This document shows, piece by piece, positions 22,351 through 33,742 of a stretch of DNA of 64,000 bases. This DNA comes from Candolleomyces eurysporus. Lineage: Eukaryota > Basidiomycota > Agaricomycetes > Agaricales > Psathyrellaceae. Where the stretch lies: positions 62,001 to 126,000 of the forward strand of contig JANBPK010000726.1 in the NCBI GenBank assembly GCA_027579435.1, read 5' to 3'. Made by a program: the position numbers and the translations under genes. The stretch's first letter is position 1; each line of letters begins with the position of its first letter. Below the pieces are notes generated by a model. It was given only the letters and a program-made list of their open reading frames with translations, ran no database searches and was not told the origin of the DNA.

Positions 22351-24348
22351 ATGAAGTCCCTAAACTTCGTCTCTGGTTTTTTGACGGCCCTCACTTATGT
22401 ACAAGCCGCCCAGGTCCCGCTTTCAGCGCCGGCTGCGTGGGACTCGAAGTGGAGGTTTGACGTTGAGCCATCGGAGAATGCGACGGCAAACTATATCTTC
22501 GAGACCATTTCTGCTCTCTTACAGCAATGGCCGAACACCCGATATCGCAACGGTACCTTCAGGCGCTGTATTATTGTACTGTCTCGTTGATAATTTCTCC
22601 ATAGGCCATAGCATCGTCCCTGTGACGATACCTCCCGGGACGCTGCTGTATCATGGAACATGGCAGCACAAGGTACCTTCGGTTCCGGACTGGGTTGCTA
22701 CCGATCCCGAGCATGCATACCTCTTCTCTCGTGGATTCGAGAAGGACGATGGTGGTTGGCTGCTCACCCTGGCTGCCGCTCGACCTTTGAACGTTCTCTA
22801 CTTCGATGGTAGCAGTGCCGCTAAGGTTTATGGCGCTATGGACGTTCAAGATATCCTCGTCTGGGGTGCGGTGCAACCAGACAAGATATTCAACGAGAAG
22901 CAGAGGATCAACGACCTGTGTGAGTGGGGCAAGAAGTACAACATCGATGGATTTTTGAGGTGCGTAGGTCTATAAGCTCACCCTCGACAGCCGCCTCTGA
23001 CGGATGTCCCTCTCGATCAGGATGGAATTGGACTTGTACGTCCTTTCAAATACTTGTCACTTTGCGCATAACTGACATTCCGGGGACACAGCGAAATCAT
23101 GCTTTGCGACTTCACCGAAGGCGTCGAAGTCGCTTCCTTCCTCAACCTCGTTGCCGACAGTCCCCTAGGCAGGCCCAGATCTCCTCCCAAGAAAAAATCA
23201 AAGCTTGCTCCACCTCCCGGTGAAACCAAGCCGTATCTGCCAACCTATCGGGCACTCGAGGCCGGACACTGGCACAACCGATTCCCCGGAGAAACACGCG
23301 CGCAGCTCGACCTCACCCGCTTCATCTCTTTCTACGATACGGAAATGTTCCCCAGTCTGGTGGATGCACGATACGGGCAGGAGCGCTGGGACCATCGGGT
23401 CGAGAAGCTCGGGAACAAAGGCAGGCAACAACTGTTGAACCGACTGGACGAGGTCCTGACTCCCGGCCTCCCTAAATCCGGGAGCGGTGTGGATTGGACG
23501 ACTCTGGTTCGCGTCGTCGTACAGCGGTATGCTGACCGACTGGAGGTGATGCAGTACTTACTGAACAGAACTCGCTCTGAGGTGGGAGACTCCTTGGAAG
23601 AGACTGTTAAGGAGGTTCACGAGTATGCCGGGAGCATGCTGTATCCTTACGTCCTCAACCATGTTCGGCCTAACTCGACTTCGGAGGATACACCCGACCT
23701 CGCATGGGCGGCTCCTGTGTTCGAACAGTGCGCCACCGCACATACCAAGGCTATATCGACCACATTACGTGGAAATCTGACTCAGTCTGAGCGGATTATC
23801 CTGGACGGAGTCGACGGCGTTTCACATGAAATTTGCCGAATCGTTGTCGGGATATGGGCGCACGGTGTAGCCCTTGGTCTCGACGAAGCCGGCGAGCTTA
23901 GAAACGCCTTCCCGAGTCAGGAAGTGTCGGCGGACTGGACCTCTCGGGTTGATAAATTGATCCGTTGGCTAGACTGGAGTATTTGGGTCAAGTGCAAACC
24001 TGAGTGCGGGTTCGAAGTCGGTTTTTATGTTATCCTCTGACTCGCTCACATTCGTCTCTAACTTATCTCTTGCAGGGGACATGCTATATCCCGACCTGGC
24101 CTTGGCTGCATGGTCGGGATAGTTTGCCAATGCCAAACCCAAACACCCCTCCTCCGATACCAGGAAACGATTCAAGTCCGTTTATCCCAAGGATGGGAGA
24201 TACCCATCCCGATGACCCGCGAATGCGGTGGGATCGTAAATGGGGTTGGGTGAGAGATATCAACTCTGCAGATGACGACCATGACGACAACTGGCGTCAC
24301 CCCCAACCGAGATGTATTCGACGTCTTGCCCCTTTAGAATGGCTGTGA
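22351..24348 (+). CDS. Secreted protein of unknown function with H-G-T motif
   Basis: Exons 22351-22552, 22605-22959, 23021-23035 (15 nt), 23092-24016 and 24076-24348; phases close for 589 residues. A signal peptide is clear (MKSLNFVSGFLTALTYVQA). After it, IPPGTLLYHGTWQHKVPS and DWVATDPEHAYLFSRG resemble the first active-site strand of the ADP-ribosyltransferase fold (H-G-T followed by a loop with a charged ATD motif), then GGWLLTLAAARPLNVLYFDG. This likeness is an inference; I see no proven Y or E of the triad. The C-terminal third contains CKPECGFE joined to GTCYIPTWPWL, a Cys pair and aromatic run, and a Pro/Asp-rich tail. The donor at 24017 (GTCGGT) is weak. A decayed relative lies at 1022-1174. 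Confidence 0.8.
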
Positions 24349-24770
24349 TTTTTTTAGAATGGTTCAAGAGTAGCTTGCTTATCTGTGTGCCTCTGTGTAT
24401 CTGTTGGAGATTGTAGAATTCTGAACGACCGTTGTATTTGTGTAATATAATTTGCTGAATTGCAATAGTCTCTAAACCTAGCTGCCCGATGATTGGAATC
24501 AGGTCCAAGTCGGCTAGCAGGGCGCGACCGGCAATGTTGGATACCAACCACAACGTCGTCCAGCGCTCGATTGCTTCAAGCAACTCTAGCTCGTTCTCGA
24601 CCGAAAAAATCATGGACCCTGACTCCAAAATCATGTAGCTCGCCAAGCTTATCAGATGAGCGCCCATGCAGTGCATCGCCAGCGCTGGAGAGCCGGCGCC
24701 TCAAACGTACTCCGGTTAGCTCTTAACCTCCAACTTGCAGTAACTGGCGAATCCATCCAGCGGCGCAATC
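24349..24770. other. Intergenic; antisense frame not called
   Basis: A 138-codon frame runs on the minus strand from 24676 into the preceding gene. It has no recognisable domain and overlaps coding sequence, so I treat this stretch as 3' flank and promoter only. Confidence 0.4.
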
Positions 24771-27700
24771 ATGTTCAAGAACGCCCAGAAGTTCAACATC
24801 GAAAGCTTAGTTAATTATTCGATCCAAGGGGACTACTACCAGGTGAACAATGTTGGAAAGGATGAAAGTGCGTATGTCAGGTTCCTCAGACGATTTCAAC
24901 TGTTCATTAGCTTCAGAACGCGAAATATTCGAGCTATACTCGCGCTTGTCCCAGAATTTCGACAACGAGCCCTATTACTCGAGCCGACAAGACCAGAATC
25001 TGCGCAGGCTGACCGAAGGAACCTGCAAGTGGCTGTTTGAAGACCCAGCTTTTCTTCAATGGCGCGACGACCCAGGGACTGGACAGCCGATACTATGGGT
25101 GCACGGCTCTCCTGGCTCAGGAAAGTCGACGTTATGTTCGCAGGCCATACGATCGCTCGCAGACTCCCCCAAGAGACCCTCCATCGCTTACCACTTTTGC
25201 GACTTTGCACGCCAACACAAAGAAATCGAAATTCTCTCTATGTTGGCGTGCCAACTTCTCGACGCAGATTCAACTGCATTCGCTGACGTTCCTCCCCTCC
25301 CTATATCGATTTTGTCTGCTGCTGCTTTGCAGTGCAAACGAACGGATAATGTCCGCAACATTGTCAAGCACCTTGTTCTCCGATCGCCGAGCGAAATGGT
25401 TTATTTCCTGTTGGATGGTGTGGATGAGGAGTTGGGCGGTCCGAAAGGGCGGTGGAGCGACGGTATCTGCCCCGTGCTCCAGTTTCTGGTGCAACTTGCT
25501 GTAGAATCTCCACAGCATGTTCGGTTGTGGGTTAGCAGTCAGCCGCGAGGCGAGATCAGGGACCAGCTCATCAATTTCCAAGGCATTGATATCGTCCCTT
25601 TTGCTCGGGACGACATTGTGCTTTATCTGTCGAAGAAGGTCCCTGAAATACGAGGCCCGACGGAATCGGACCAAAAGGTCTTCCTTCAAACCCTGCAGAA
25701 TGGGGCGGAGAGTAGCTTCATTTGGGCGCGCCTCATGGTGGAAGAGCTCAGCCAGAGGCCAACGCTGAAATCTATGAAGGAGTTTATCGAAACCGGCTTT
25801 CCTCGGAACTTGGACGATTATTATCAGAAGATCTTCGACAGATGTCCTCAGTATCTGCGCCCAATTGCATCGCGAGTGATTTCTTCTAATGGGTTTTCGA
25901 TCGACCTAACTCGGCTCCACATTTAGCATGGTATTCTCTCTTCTGATCTATGCCAAACGCCCATTACGGTTTTGCGAACTTTGGGAGGCCGTGTGGTGTT
26001 TATCCAGCAAGACCACGGATGTTTTGGATCCAGACGACAAGCCATACGAGTCCCATCTTCGCGACGTTTTCCAACCTTTCATTGAGCTCGTACCAATCCA
26101 CTCAACCGAGGAGAAAACCGACAAGCCAGACGAGTTGCAATTCGCATGCCGCATCATCCACTCCACCCTCAAGGACTTCCTTGTCGAAAATCGGACGGTC
26201 CTATGCACCGACAACTTCCAGTTCGAAGAGGTGCATATCTGCCCAGAGCTGGCTGTGAAAGCATGCCTCAACTACCTCCTCCAATCCCGTTTTTCGGAAC
26301 TCCTGCAGAAAGAGGGAGAGCAGTGGCACGACGTATCCGGAACGCCTGTTATGAACAACCGGTTCTTAATCTATGCTGCGAAGTATTGGGACAAGCACCT
26401 GGACAACATCGTCGATCCCGAACGGCAGGAGGAACTAGTGCCGAAGGTCACTGCCTTCGTCAAGTCACCAAACTTTTGGACTGTCTTACAGGTGCAGGCA
26501 ATTTGGGTGCAGGCTCAGTTTTCTACCTTCCATACTTTTAGCGATGATGGGATGAAATGGCTACGCAGGATGTTCCCTTGGTGGTTTATGTCTTCCGATG
26601 AAGGTTTTGAAGTTTGGATGCAGAATCGGAATTTTCTACGGCAATGGCGATATTTCCTCTGTTGCGGCATATGTAGCGGTGCTGCCCTCACCCATACGTC
26701 GCCATATACTGGGGAGATGGATCATATTTGGACCGGGGCACTTGGTCCTAACCACTTCTTGATGGAACGAAGAAGCCGTGTTTCGAGCTTTGCGGTGACC
26801 GCAGAACAACGCGTCGGTTGGGGGAAATGCATATTCTACACGGATATAACAAGTGATTCCGGATCCGAAATCTATACGCTACAAATAAGGTCTGTTTTAC
26901 CCATCGTCGTTCCGCTCCCTCTAGCTAATCCTTCCTAGTTATAGTAATTTACCAGCTAACACCGACGAAGCACCACTGTCACTAGCGACTGTGGTCCTTT
27001 CCATTACACTCGACTGCAATTCTCAAACATGGGAACTCAAAGATAACGCTTCCCCAACTCTGAAGAATGAACAGGTCCTTCAAGTGTCAGCAAGCACCTG
27101 TGACTTTGACCTCTACGTCCATGATCCCTCCAATCCCTATGCTCAGACGGACAGAGCCCCCTTGGCTGCTTTTTCATCCAATGGACAGACCCTACGAATT
27201 GGCAGCAAGCTCTTCCAGAGAGACCCCCATGGCAACTTCACCCCGATCCCGAGCATCCATTCATCAAATATCATCGGAGGAAGCAGGAGGACACGCTACG
27301 TGGAGGAGGTATCGCGTCGTGACCACTTCTTGGCAGTCACTTCCCGGACGAGGTTATCCAGTAAAGAGCTGGATCGCAAATTTGACGACCTTCACGACGA
27401 TAGTGACGACGAGCTTGAGGTGCAGGAATGGGACTCTGACGAAGATCCGATGGATTCATGGGATATAAAGGCGGAAGATAGTGACGATAGTGATTTAGAG
27501 TTTGCCAGTGACGACGATAGCCTGAGTGAAGGGAGCTCGGTCTTCTCGAACCAGGACAGGTTTGACGATGATATGATTAATCCATGGGCTGATTATCACC
27601 TTGGGTACTCTGACGGGTCGGATTCCGAAGGCGGGGATGAGGACGGCGGAGGTGGAGGTGGGTCTAGGTGGGCACTTGGCGGTGGTGGGCTCCCAGTCGA

Positions 27701-29022
27701 ACTCGACTCCAGCGATTCGGAAGAGGAAGAAGACGCCAAAGACCCTCCGGCGTTTAACAGGCACTTATTCAGGGAGGAAGACGATGAAGACTGGGATGGG
27801 CTTCCTCAGTACTTCAGTGATCAAAAGACCTCCCGTTCAAAGCCCCGAGCGACTATCGCGGTGTTTGATTCCACCTCGGGATCATCGACCTGTGTTTTCC
27901 GAAAGCAGATTCCGTTGAGGTGCAAAATATACGCTTCACCCCCCGCCTTCCATCCATCAAAGCCATTGGTGGCCTGGCCGTTGGGCGATGGGGATATTCT
28001 TTTCGTGGACTATGAGAGGAGGACCTCTTTCACGCGGAGATTGCGCCCATCTACACCGTTCAGTGAGTTTTCGTATCTGCTTGTCTTTTTCTGCTGTGAA
28101 CCAGCTTTGCTTTGCTTGTAGCCCGTCAAATATCTATTCAATGCATCTTCTCAAGCTGTGGACAATTCATGCACATTGCTGCATTAGAAGGCCGCCGACC
28201 CGACCCGAAAGCCATTGTTCACACTCAAAAGCACGGAGCACCCCTACCCCCGATTCATCTTGCCCTGCTTGTCTCGACGTACCGCCTCTCTTCCAAGAAA
28301 ACCACTCGATCACCGCCTACTCTCATTCATCGCATTAGGATTGACTTGAAAGAAGTGAAGAGCATCAACACTCGACAAATGCCATTCAACCTGACGTGGA
28401 CGCGCGACTACCTATATGTAACAGCTAGTTGGAAGCTCTTGCAGGTCTATCGCGTTCCTTTGTTCAGCGAAGTTGAAGCAACGAATGCGAACGAGGACGA
28501 AAATGGCACGAGCTGCGATGACTCTCAACCTGTCATGACACCCGAAAAGACGGTCTTCATGCCCAAGACTTGCACACACCGCTCTGTGCGGTTTTTCCCC
28601 GCTGTAGATGGTGACGTGCCCGTTTCGGCTAGGATTGTCGTTGGGCACGAGGTTAGCGTTGTTGAAGACCAGATCAAGGCTCATCAATCGCTTGGTTTAT
28701 TGTTTGGAACACATCCTACCATCGACGCGCAGAAGCCGAAGGAAGAACCGACCTTGACATCGAGTTTGTTCTTTGAGTTCCCTGTCGTTTGTTATCTCGA
28801 TGAAGAGAAAAGCTTGGGGGACTGGGTGGATTCCATGAGTCGGACGAAGATTACGGAGAATCTTGGGATTGGAGCGTTAGATGTGCGGATGGAAGGGATG
28901 GAGAAGTTCAACCCAGAGGACGACTGTGAACGTGAGTCTCCAATTTCATCCCGTCTTGAATGTGTGCTGATTGCTGTCCTCGTTTCTAATTTCTATATCC
29001 AGTGGAGCCTTATTACTATTGA
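24771..29022 (+). CDS. NACHT-domain STAND protein with WD-like C-terminus
   Basis: Exons 24771-24867, 24911-25850, 25927-26889, 26939-28062, 28122-28931 and 29003-29022 close in phase (1317 residues). The N-terminus (FNIESLVNYSIQGDYYQVNN) is the short strand typical before Agaricomycete NACHT domains. P-loop: VHGSPGSGKST at about 96-106; Walker B: MVYFLLDGVDEE at about 195-206; LWVSSQPRGE is sensor-like. After a winged-helix-type stretch (FSLLIYAKRPLRFCELWEAV) comes a C-terminal half with short beta-like repeats (FHPSKPLVAWPLGDGDILFV) interrupted by a strongly acidic Asp/Glu/Ser/Gly tract at about residues 820-950. NACHT proteins are signal-transducing NTPases linked to fungal incompatibility and immunity-like responses; the effector and ligand here are unknown. 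It converges on the AAA gene 126 bases downstream. Confidence 0.9.
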
Positions 29023-29148
29023 CGCGCTAGATGCATTGGATGTGAGAGTGAAAATCGTGTACATCAATTACACCACATCACACGAAAACGGTTCATGGTG
29101 GATATAGCATACAATTTAAATGTCCTGTTCTGTGTCCTAGCTATCCAA

Positions 29149-31625
29149 TTAACGTCGAACTGCAAGCCCAAGCGAACCCCAGTCTTCTAAAAGTCTCAGC
29201 AATAATGAGAAGAAGAAGGCGGTCAGAAGCCAAGCGCAGACCTTCAGGGTGTGAACTGAAATTGCGAGTCAGTGACGATTCTACATAGTTCACATCGTTC
29301 CTGCACGCACCTGCACCTGGCCTAACACTGCCAGATCGCAAGGCCAACTCATGGTCCTTTTTTGCTTTTTCCCAGTCCCGCATCATGTCCAACACCGTAT
29401 AGATGTGTTGGACGGAAAGCTCCTTCCCAGATCCTGACGCAAACGACTGGGCTACGGATACGCTGTTCTTGATCTAGTGTCGAAAGATCAGTTATCGGAA
29501 GGGTCACTGTGGTTTCGTGGAAATGTTTACCTGTCTCCCATTCAAAGTCATGTTCGCTAACGTTTTGATGTCGTTTTGGGTTATATTGTGCTTGCACGAG
29601 GCTCTGTGAATGAAGGTAGACCAGATTTGTTGGCGCGATGTCTTGGAAAGCAGGGGGTAGTGAATTGTGAAATGAATCCGGCCTTGAAAGGAAAAATGAG
29701 CGTTGAGTGGAATCGTACAGCACTGAAAGCATACTTTCAAATGCAACATCGCAATGCGTGATCAAATTCGTTGTCAATATTAAGATCCCTTGGTAGTACT
29801 CGAGCTTGCGCAAAAATATAGCAACAAGGGCATTACGTCGAACGTCCGTACTGTCTCGCTGTGCAAGGAATACGTCTGCTTCGTCGAGGAGAACGACCGC
29901 TTTCCACCTCTGTGCGAGCTCCAGAACCTGTACGAGCTTCTGTTCCACGTCGTTGAGCTCAGTGCCCAATTCTCCAGCAGAAAGGCAGTAAAGAGGGCAT
30001 CGGGTTACCTGAAGTTTGGTGTCTGAGCTTACGGGTAGCCTGATTCTCGACGACTCGCACGTACCTCTGCGACCGCCTCAGCGGTTAGCGTTTTCCCGCA
30101 GCCTGGAGGGCCACACAAAAGTCCTATCAAACCCTTTCCCTTGCCCTCCACAATATCATCGAAGTCTGACGTCCCTTTGCTGTGCTGGTTTACCATTGCG
30201 TGCACGAGCTCCTTTCGTTTGGGATCAAGTACGAGAGAATCGAATGGTTTCGAGGTCCATTCGACATCGGTCAATCGATCCATAGGAAAGCCTCCCCACC
30301 GCTTTGCTGTGAAAGAGAAACCCAACAAGATTGGAGTGCATAGCATGTACTCCTCATCCGTAAGCTCGGTGGGAATCAGAAAGTATTCCACTGTAGGATT
30401 AATCGGAGAATTGATCACTGATTGCCAGACTCGATACGAGACTGGATCAATCATGACACGACCGTTGGCCTAGTAAAGATAAAGTACTCAATACTGACTT
30501 CACTACAAGGATTTTTTGGCGTACCGTGAATCTACGTCGTTCGGGATCCCAGCCCGAATTAGAAACTTCATAGACTGCAGACCCCGTTGTCTCGAGGTAA
30601 GTGTAGTCCAGCATTGTAACAAATCTTTTCCCCCTAGCTATAGCCTTGGCACATAGCTGAGTTTCTTGTGGGTAATACTTCAATGGATAGATGGCTAGGT
30701 CTTGCAATTTACGTGCGCCCTCGAATTGAGCAATTTGGTGCGAGACTGTGGCATATCCAAAATTTTTGCCATCGTGTGCGATTATATGAGATTGAATGAC
30801 GGCGAAAACACCTTTGGAGCTGTGCTGCACCCTGAAAGTTTGGGCTTTGAGTATTAGACCTTGTTCCGTGTATTCGTCGTAGCTGTATTGCAGGCTTCCT
30901 GGGCAAAATAGAGTCCACAAAAGGTCGAAAGTGATGGATGGCTGTTCCTTCGAGAGAAGCGCTCGGGTGCTTGCAGATGTGGCAGCGTGATCTTCGTGTA
31001 CGAATGTAAGGGCAACTTCGATGTCCTGTATGAGCTCCTCGTCCGGGGCTTGAGAGGCCCTCTCTTTCAAGAGACAAGACTCTAGCACAGGGTACGAGTG
31101 ATATAATAGCCTATCATCGCACTATCAATTGGTGATTCAGTTCGGTGCCTTAAGGAAGTAGCCATCAGCTAAACACTTACAAAAGGCGGGTTGCGAGTGA
31201 TTTCCAAACCGTCTACTCCATTGTACAACTCTTGCAAAATGCCGCATAGTTTCGCGCTTCTGATATCAATCTGGGTAGCCTCATGACGACCTCTGCTATC
31301 GATCTTTCGGCGAACTACAAGGACCGGTTTCTTTTTGTCCAGTTTCTGGAAATGTTTCATTAGATCGGCTTTGTTCGTCTTGCGAAAAACTGTTGATCTC
31401 TTCCGACTGCAATCATCGCGATGGAGGCCTCCGTTGAGCGCTCAGATACCAGAGCGCTGCCACAGACTACTTACGGGTCAAAACTGTCGAGTAGAGGCGT
31501 CACTCGTCCCATTCTCTCGACTAAGAATCCCAAGAGACGGATACTCACAGTTCATCGTATCGTGCAATACGCGATGATGGCCCTGCAGTTGGCTGAGGTT
31601 GGTCTGTTAAGTCGATTGTCGTCAT
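29149..31625 (-). CDS. AAA ATPase with C-terminal hydrophobic segment (copy 1)
   Basis: Nine exons on the minus strand: 31549-31625, 31475-31483 (9 nt), 31181-31406, 30525-31121, 30065-30469, 29735-30008, 29531-29682, 29311-29473, 29149-29255; 669 residues. The N-terminal half (YEVSN..., ITFDLLWTLFCPGSL, KLQDLAIYPLKYY) matches the DUF7025 region found before AAA domains in fungi. AAA motifs: LCGPPGCGKTLTAEAVAE near 421-438, VVLLDEADVFLAQRDS near 477-492, LILTTNLITHCD and the Arg in FESRIHF. The last exon encodes LKVCAWLLTAFFFSLLLRLL, a likely membrane anchor just before the C-terminus. Role unknown; probably an unfoldase or remodelling ATPase at a membrane. The spliced tail is inferred; reading through gives a different ending. 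Confidence 0.9.
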
Positions 31626-33742
31626 CGTTCCGTGACGGGAGGAAGAGTAACAAGGTGAGCGCCGGAATAGTAAAGAGGGAGTCTATTTTCTAGGTCCCAG
31701 GTGAACCACCACAACACAGCTCCCGGCCTCGGAGCGCCCAGAGTGACAAGCACCGTCTTTGTCACCAAGCGACCAACTTGAGTCATTGATGGAGTCTGCC
31801 AGTGCCGCATCAAGCGGCATGCACTATCGATGTTAGCTCGAGGCAATGCAAGATGCAATACACGGTAGTTTACTTACCGCAAGGCGAGGCCGTCGATAGG
31901 CGATGAAGGCCGACCTGTTTCCGGTGTCAACTGTTTGTCCTCTGCATGCACTGACAAAGCAGCAGGGGCGAATACCTCATACCCAAGCAAGAATGACTTT
32001 TCTGTTCATTGAAGGAAGTTGGTTGCATGAGGGAAGATCAAAGCGACACCGACATCACAAATTTTAGCCTCGCGTCGTTCTTGGATCGGCTTAGCACATT
32101 GTTTCAAGAGCCTCGCAGTTGAGCCACTCGACTCGTGGTAACCGCGCTTTTGCTGCAAGGCCGGCAGGACCTGAGCCACAGTGAAGACGTCCGAATGGAA
32201 GTGCTTAAGAACACTTATAAGACCGATGAACCTTACCTCGAAGTCCTAAAGCTTTTCTGAGGGGGCTCAGTCAGGGTTCAGCCCATCTAGCCTCACTCCA
32301 CTCACATTCCGTCCTACTCAACCTCGACAAGCCCAGGCGAAGAAGCTCCTCGACGCTGTACGTTGCGTCCACACGCTGCTTGCCTTCATTCAAACCCTGA
32401 TAGCCGCAGCTCGCGGCTGGAAGCTGCACCATCTCCACGATCGATTCGAGGATAGGGGTCTTGGGGATGTGCTTGAGAGCAGCCCCCAGTCGCACCTTTC
32501 GGCCGCACTCAGCCTTGTTTCGCTCTCGCATAGAGCGGCAAGCGGCGTGCATTTTTGTAAGACTGGAACTCTGAGTCAAATCGAATGAGAGATCCACGCA
32601 GCTAAAGTCAGGCACGCACCTTTCCTNCCCCCCCCTCACCGTNCAGCGGTCGCAGGCAAAATCGCAGCAGCATCCAGATCGGACGACTGAGGGAGTCTGA
32701 GCGGAAGGAGATTCGGTTCTTGTCGGTCTCCAGGCTCATCGAGCTCCTCGTAGCCGAGGGCTAAGGCGGCTCGGGCGTCTCCGCAAGGTCAAATTCGGGC
32801 ACAGACATGAGAATAACGCGAGCCATAGCAAGAAAAGGCGACTGAGGAAATTGATTCAAGACGTTTCCTTCGTTCTGTAGGCTAAAGGTGTGGGCTTAGC
32901 AGGCGCCGGCTGCAAGAGATCTCAAAGCTTACCTCGTGACTGATTGCGCTCAACAGTGGATCACCAGCGAGATCGTCCGCAGTCGTCTCCAGGGTGAAGC
33001 TCAGCGCTCAGACGCGTTCTTTTTTCCTGTGGGCCTCTAGTAGCGATCAAAACGCGTTTGTGGCAACAACCGGAAGTCACGTGCATATCACGTTTGCTCC
33101 TCTTTTCAAACTGCATTTTCAAAGTGCTTCTACCCCTATCTACCCTGCCCCAACCTCCCTCCTTCGCACAGTCGACCATTGATCATCTCCAAGGTAACAT
33201 GTGGCGTTGAATGCACCGTGTACCCCAATGAACCTTACCTTGAAGCCCTAAAGCACAATTGTCGAGCTGAAAGCCGCTCGACATCATCTTCTACCTCTTG
33301 ATCAAGGCTCTGCACGACCTGAACGTTTCTCCGGTGCCTCTGCCGTGCTTCTTCGTAGGTACAAGAGGCCTTCTGACCATGAACTACTCGACGATCAACT
33401 CTCTAAGAATCGGATCCCATGAACCACTCATACTGCTCCGACAACAGTCAAAGTCTTACTCGCTTTCAGCCCATTCTCAGCCAGCCCACGATATTGAAGA
33501 ATAGCATGAGCTCTGTGTGCAAATTCGCCTGTAGTGTGACCTCCTGCTGACATTGGCTGCTCGGATACTAATACTTCTTTCGCAAAGTTCATGTTTTATG
33601 AATAATAATAAGCGTCCACGTCCAATCCAACCAATGGTACCCTACGTTTACAAAAACCAAGTCCATGATACAACAGTGTCTCATAATGTTCGTCAAGTCA
33701 TCTAGAGATCCATGAATTCTCTGTCCAAGCTATATCGTCAAT
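31626..33742. other. Gap between AAA paralogues with degraded coding traces
   Basis: No functional gene recognised. On the minus strand, traces of a gene can be read: TTADDLAGDPLLSAISHE, then after an intron-like gap FPQSPFLAMARVILMSVPEF, a frame change, and GYEELDEPGDRQEPNLLPL, running into ambiguous bases at 32627 and 32643. Below it sit SIVEMVQLPAASCGYQ (about 32400-32450) and an 80-codon open stretch without Met (about 31997-32245). Two similar 30-base pieces (32226-32250 and 33226-33252, core TGAACCTTACCT) occur 1 kb apart. I cannot name the family. Confidence 0.4.

Noticed and set aside
24260..24676. 138-codon minus-strand frame
   Set aside because: Overlaps the secreted-protein last exon and has no family signature or introns; likely chance.
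28122..29106. Longer C-terminus of the NACHT protein (WSLITIDALDALDV...)
   Set aside because: Splicing at 28932-29002 in the correct phase leads to LEPYYY and a stop at 29022, so the longer frame would need the wrong phase.
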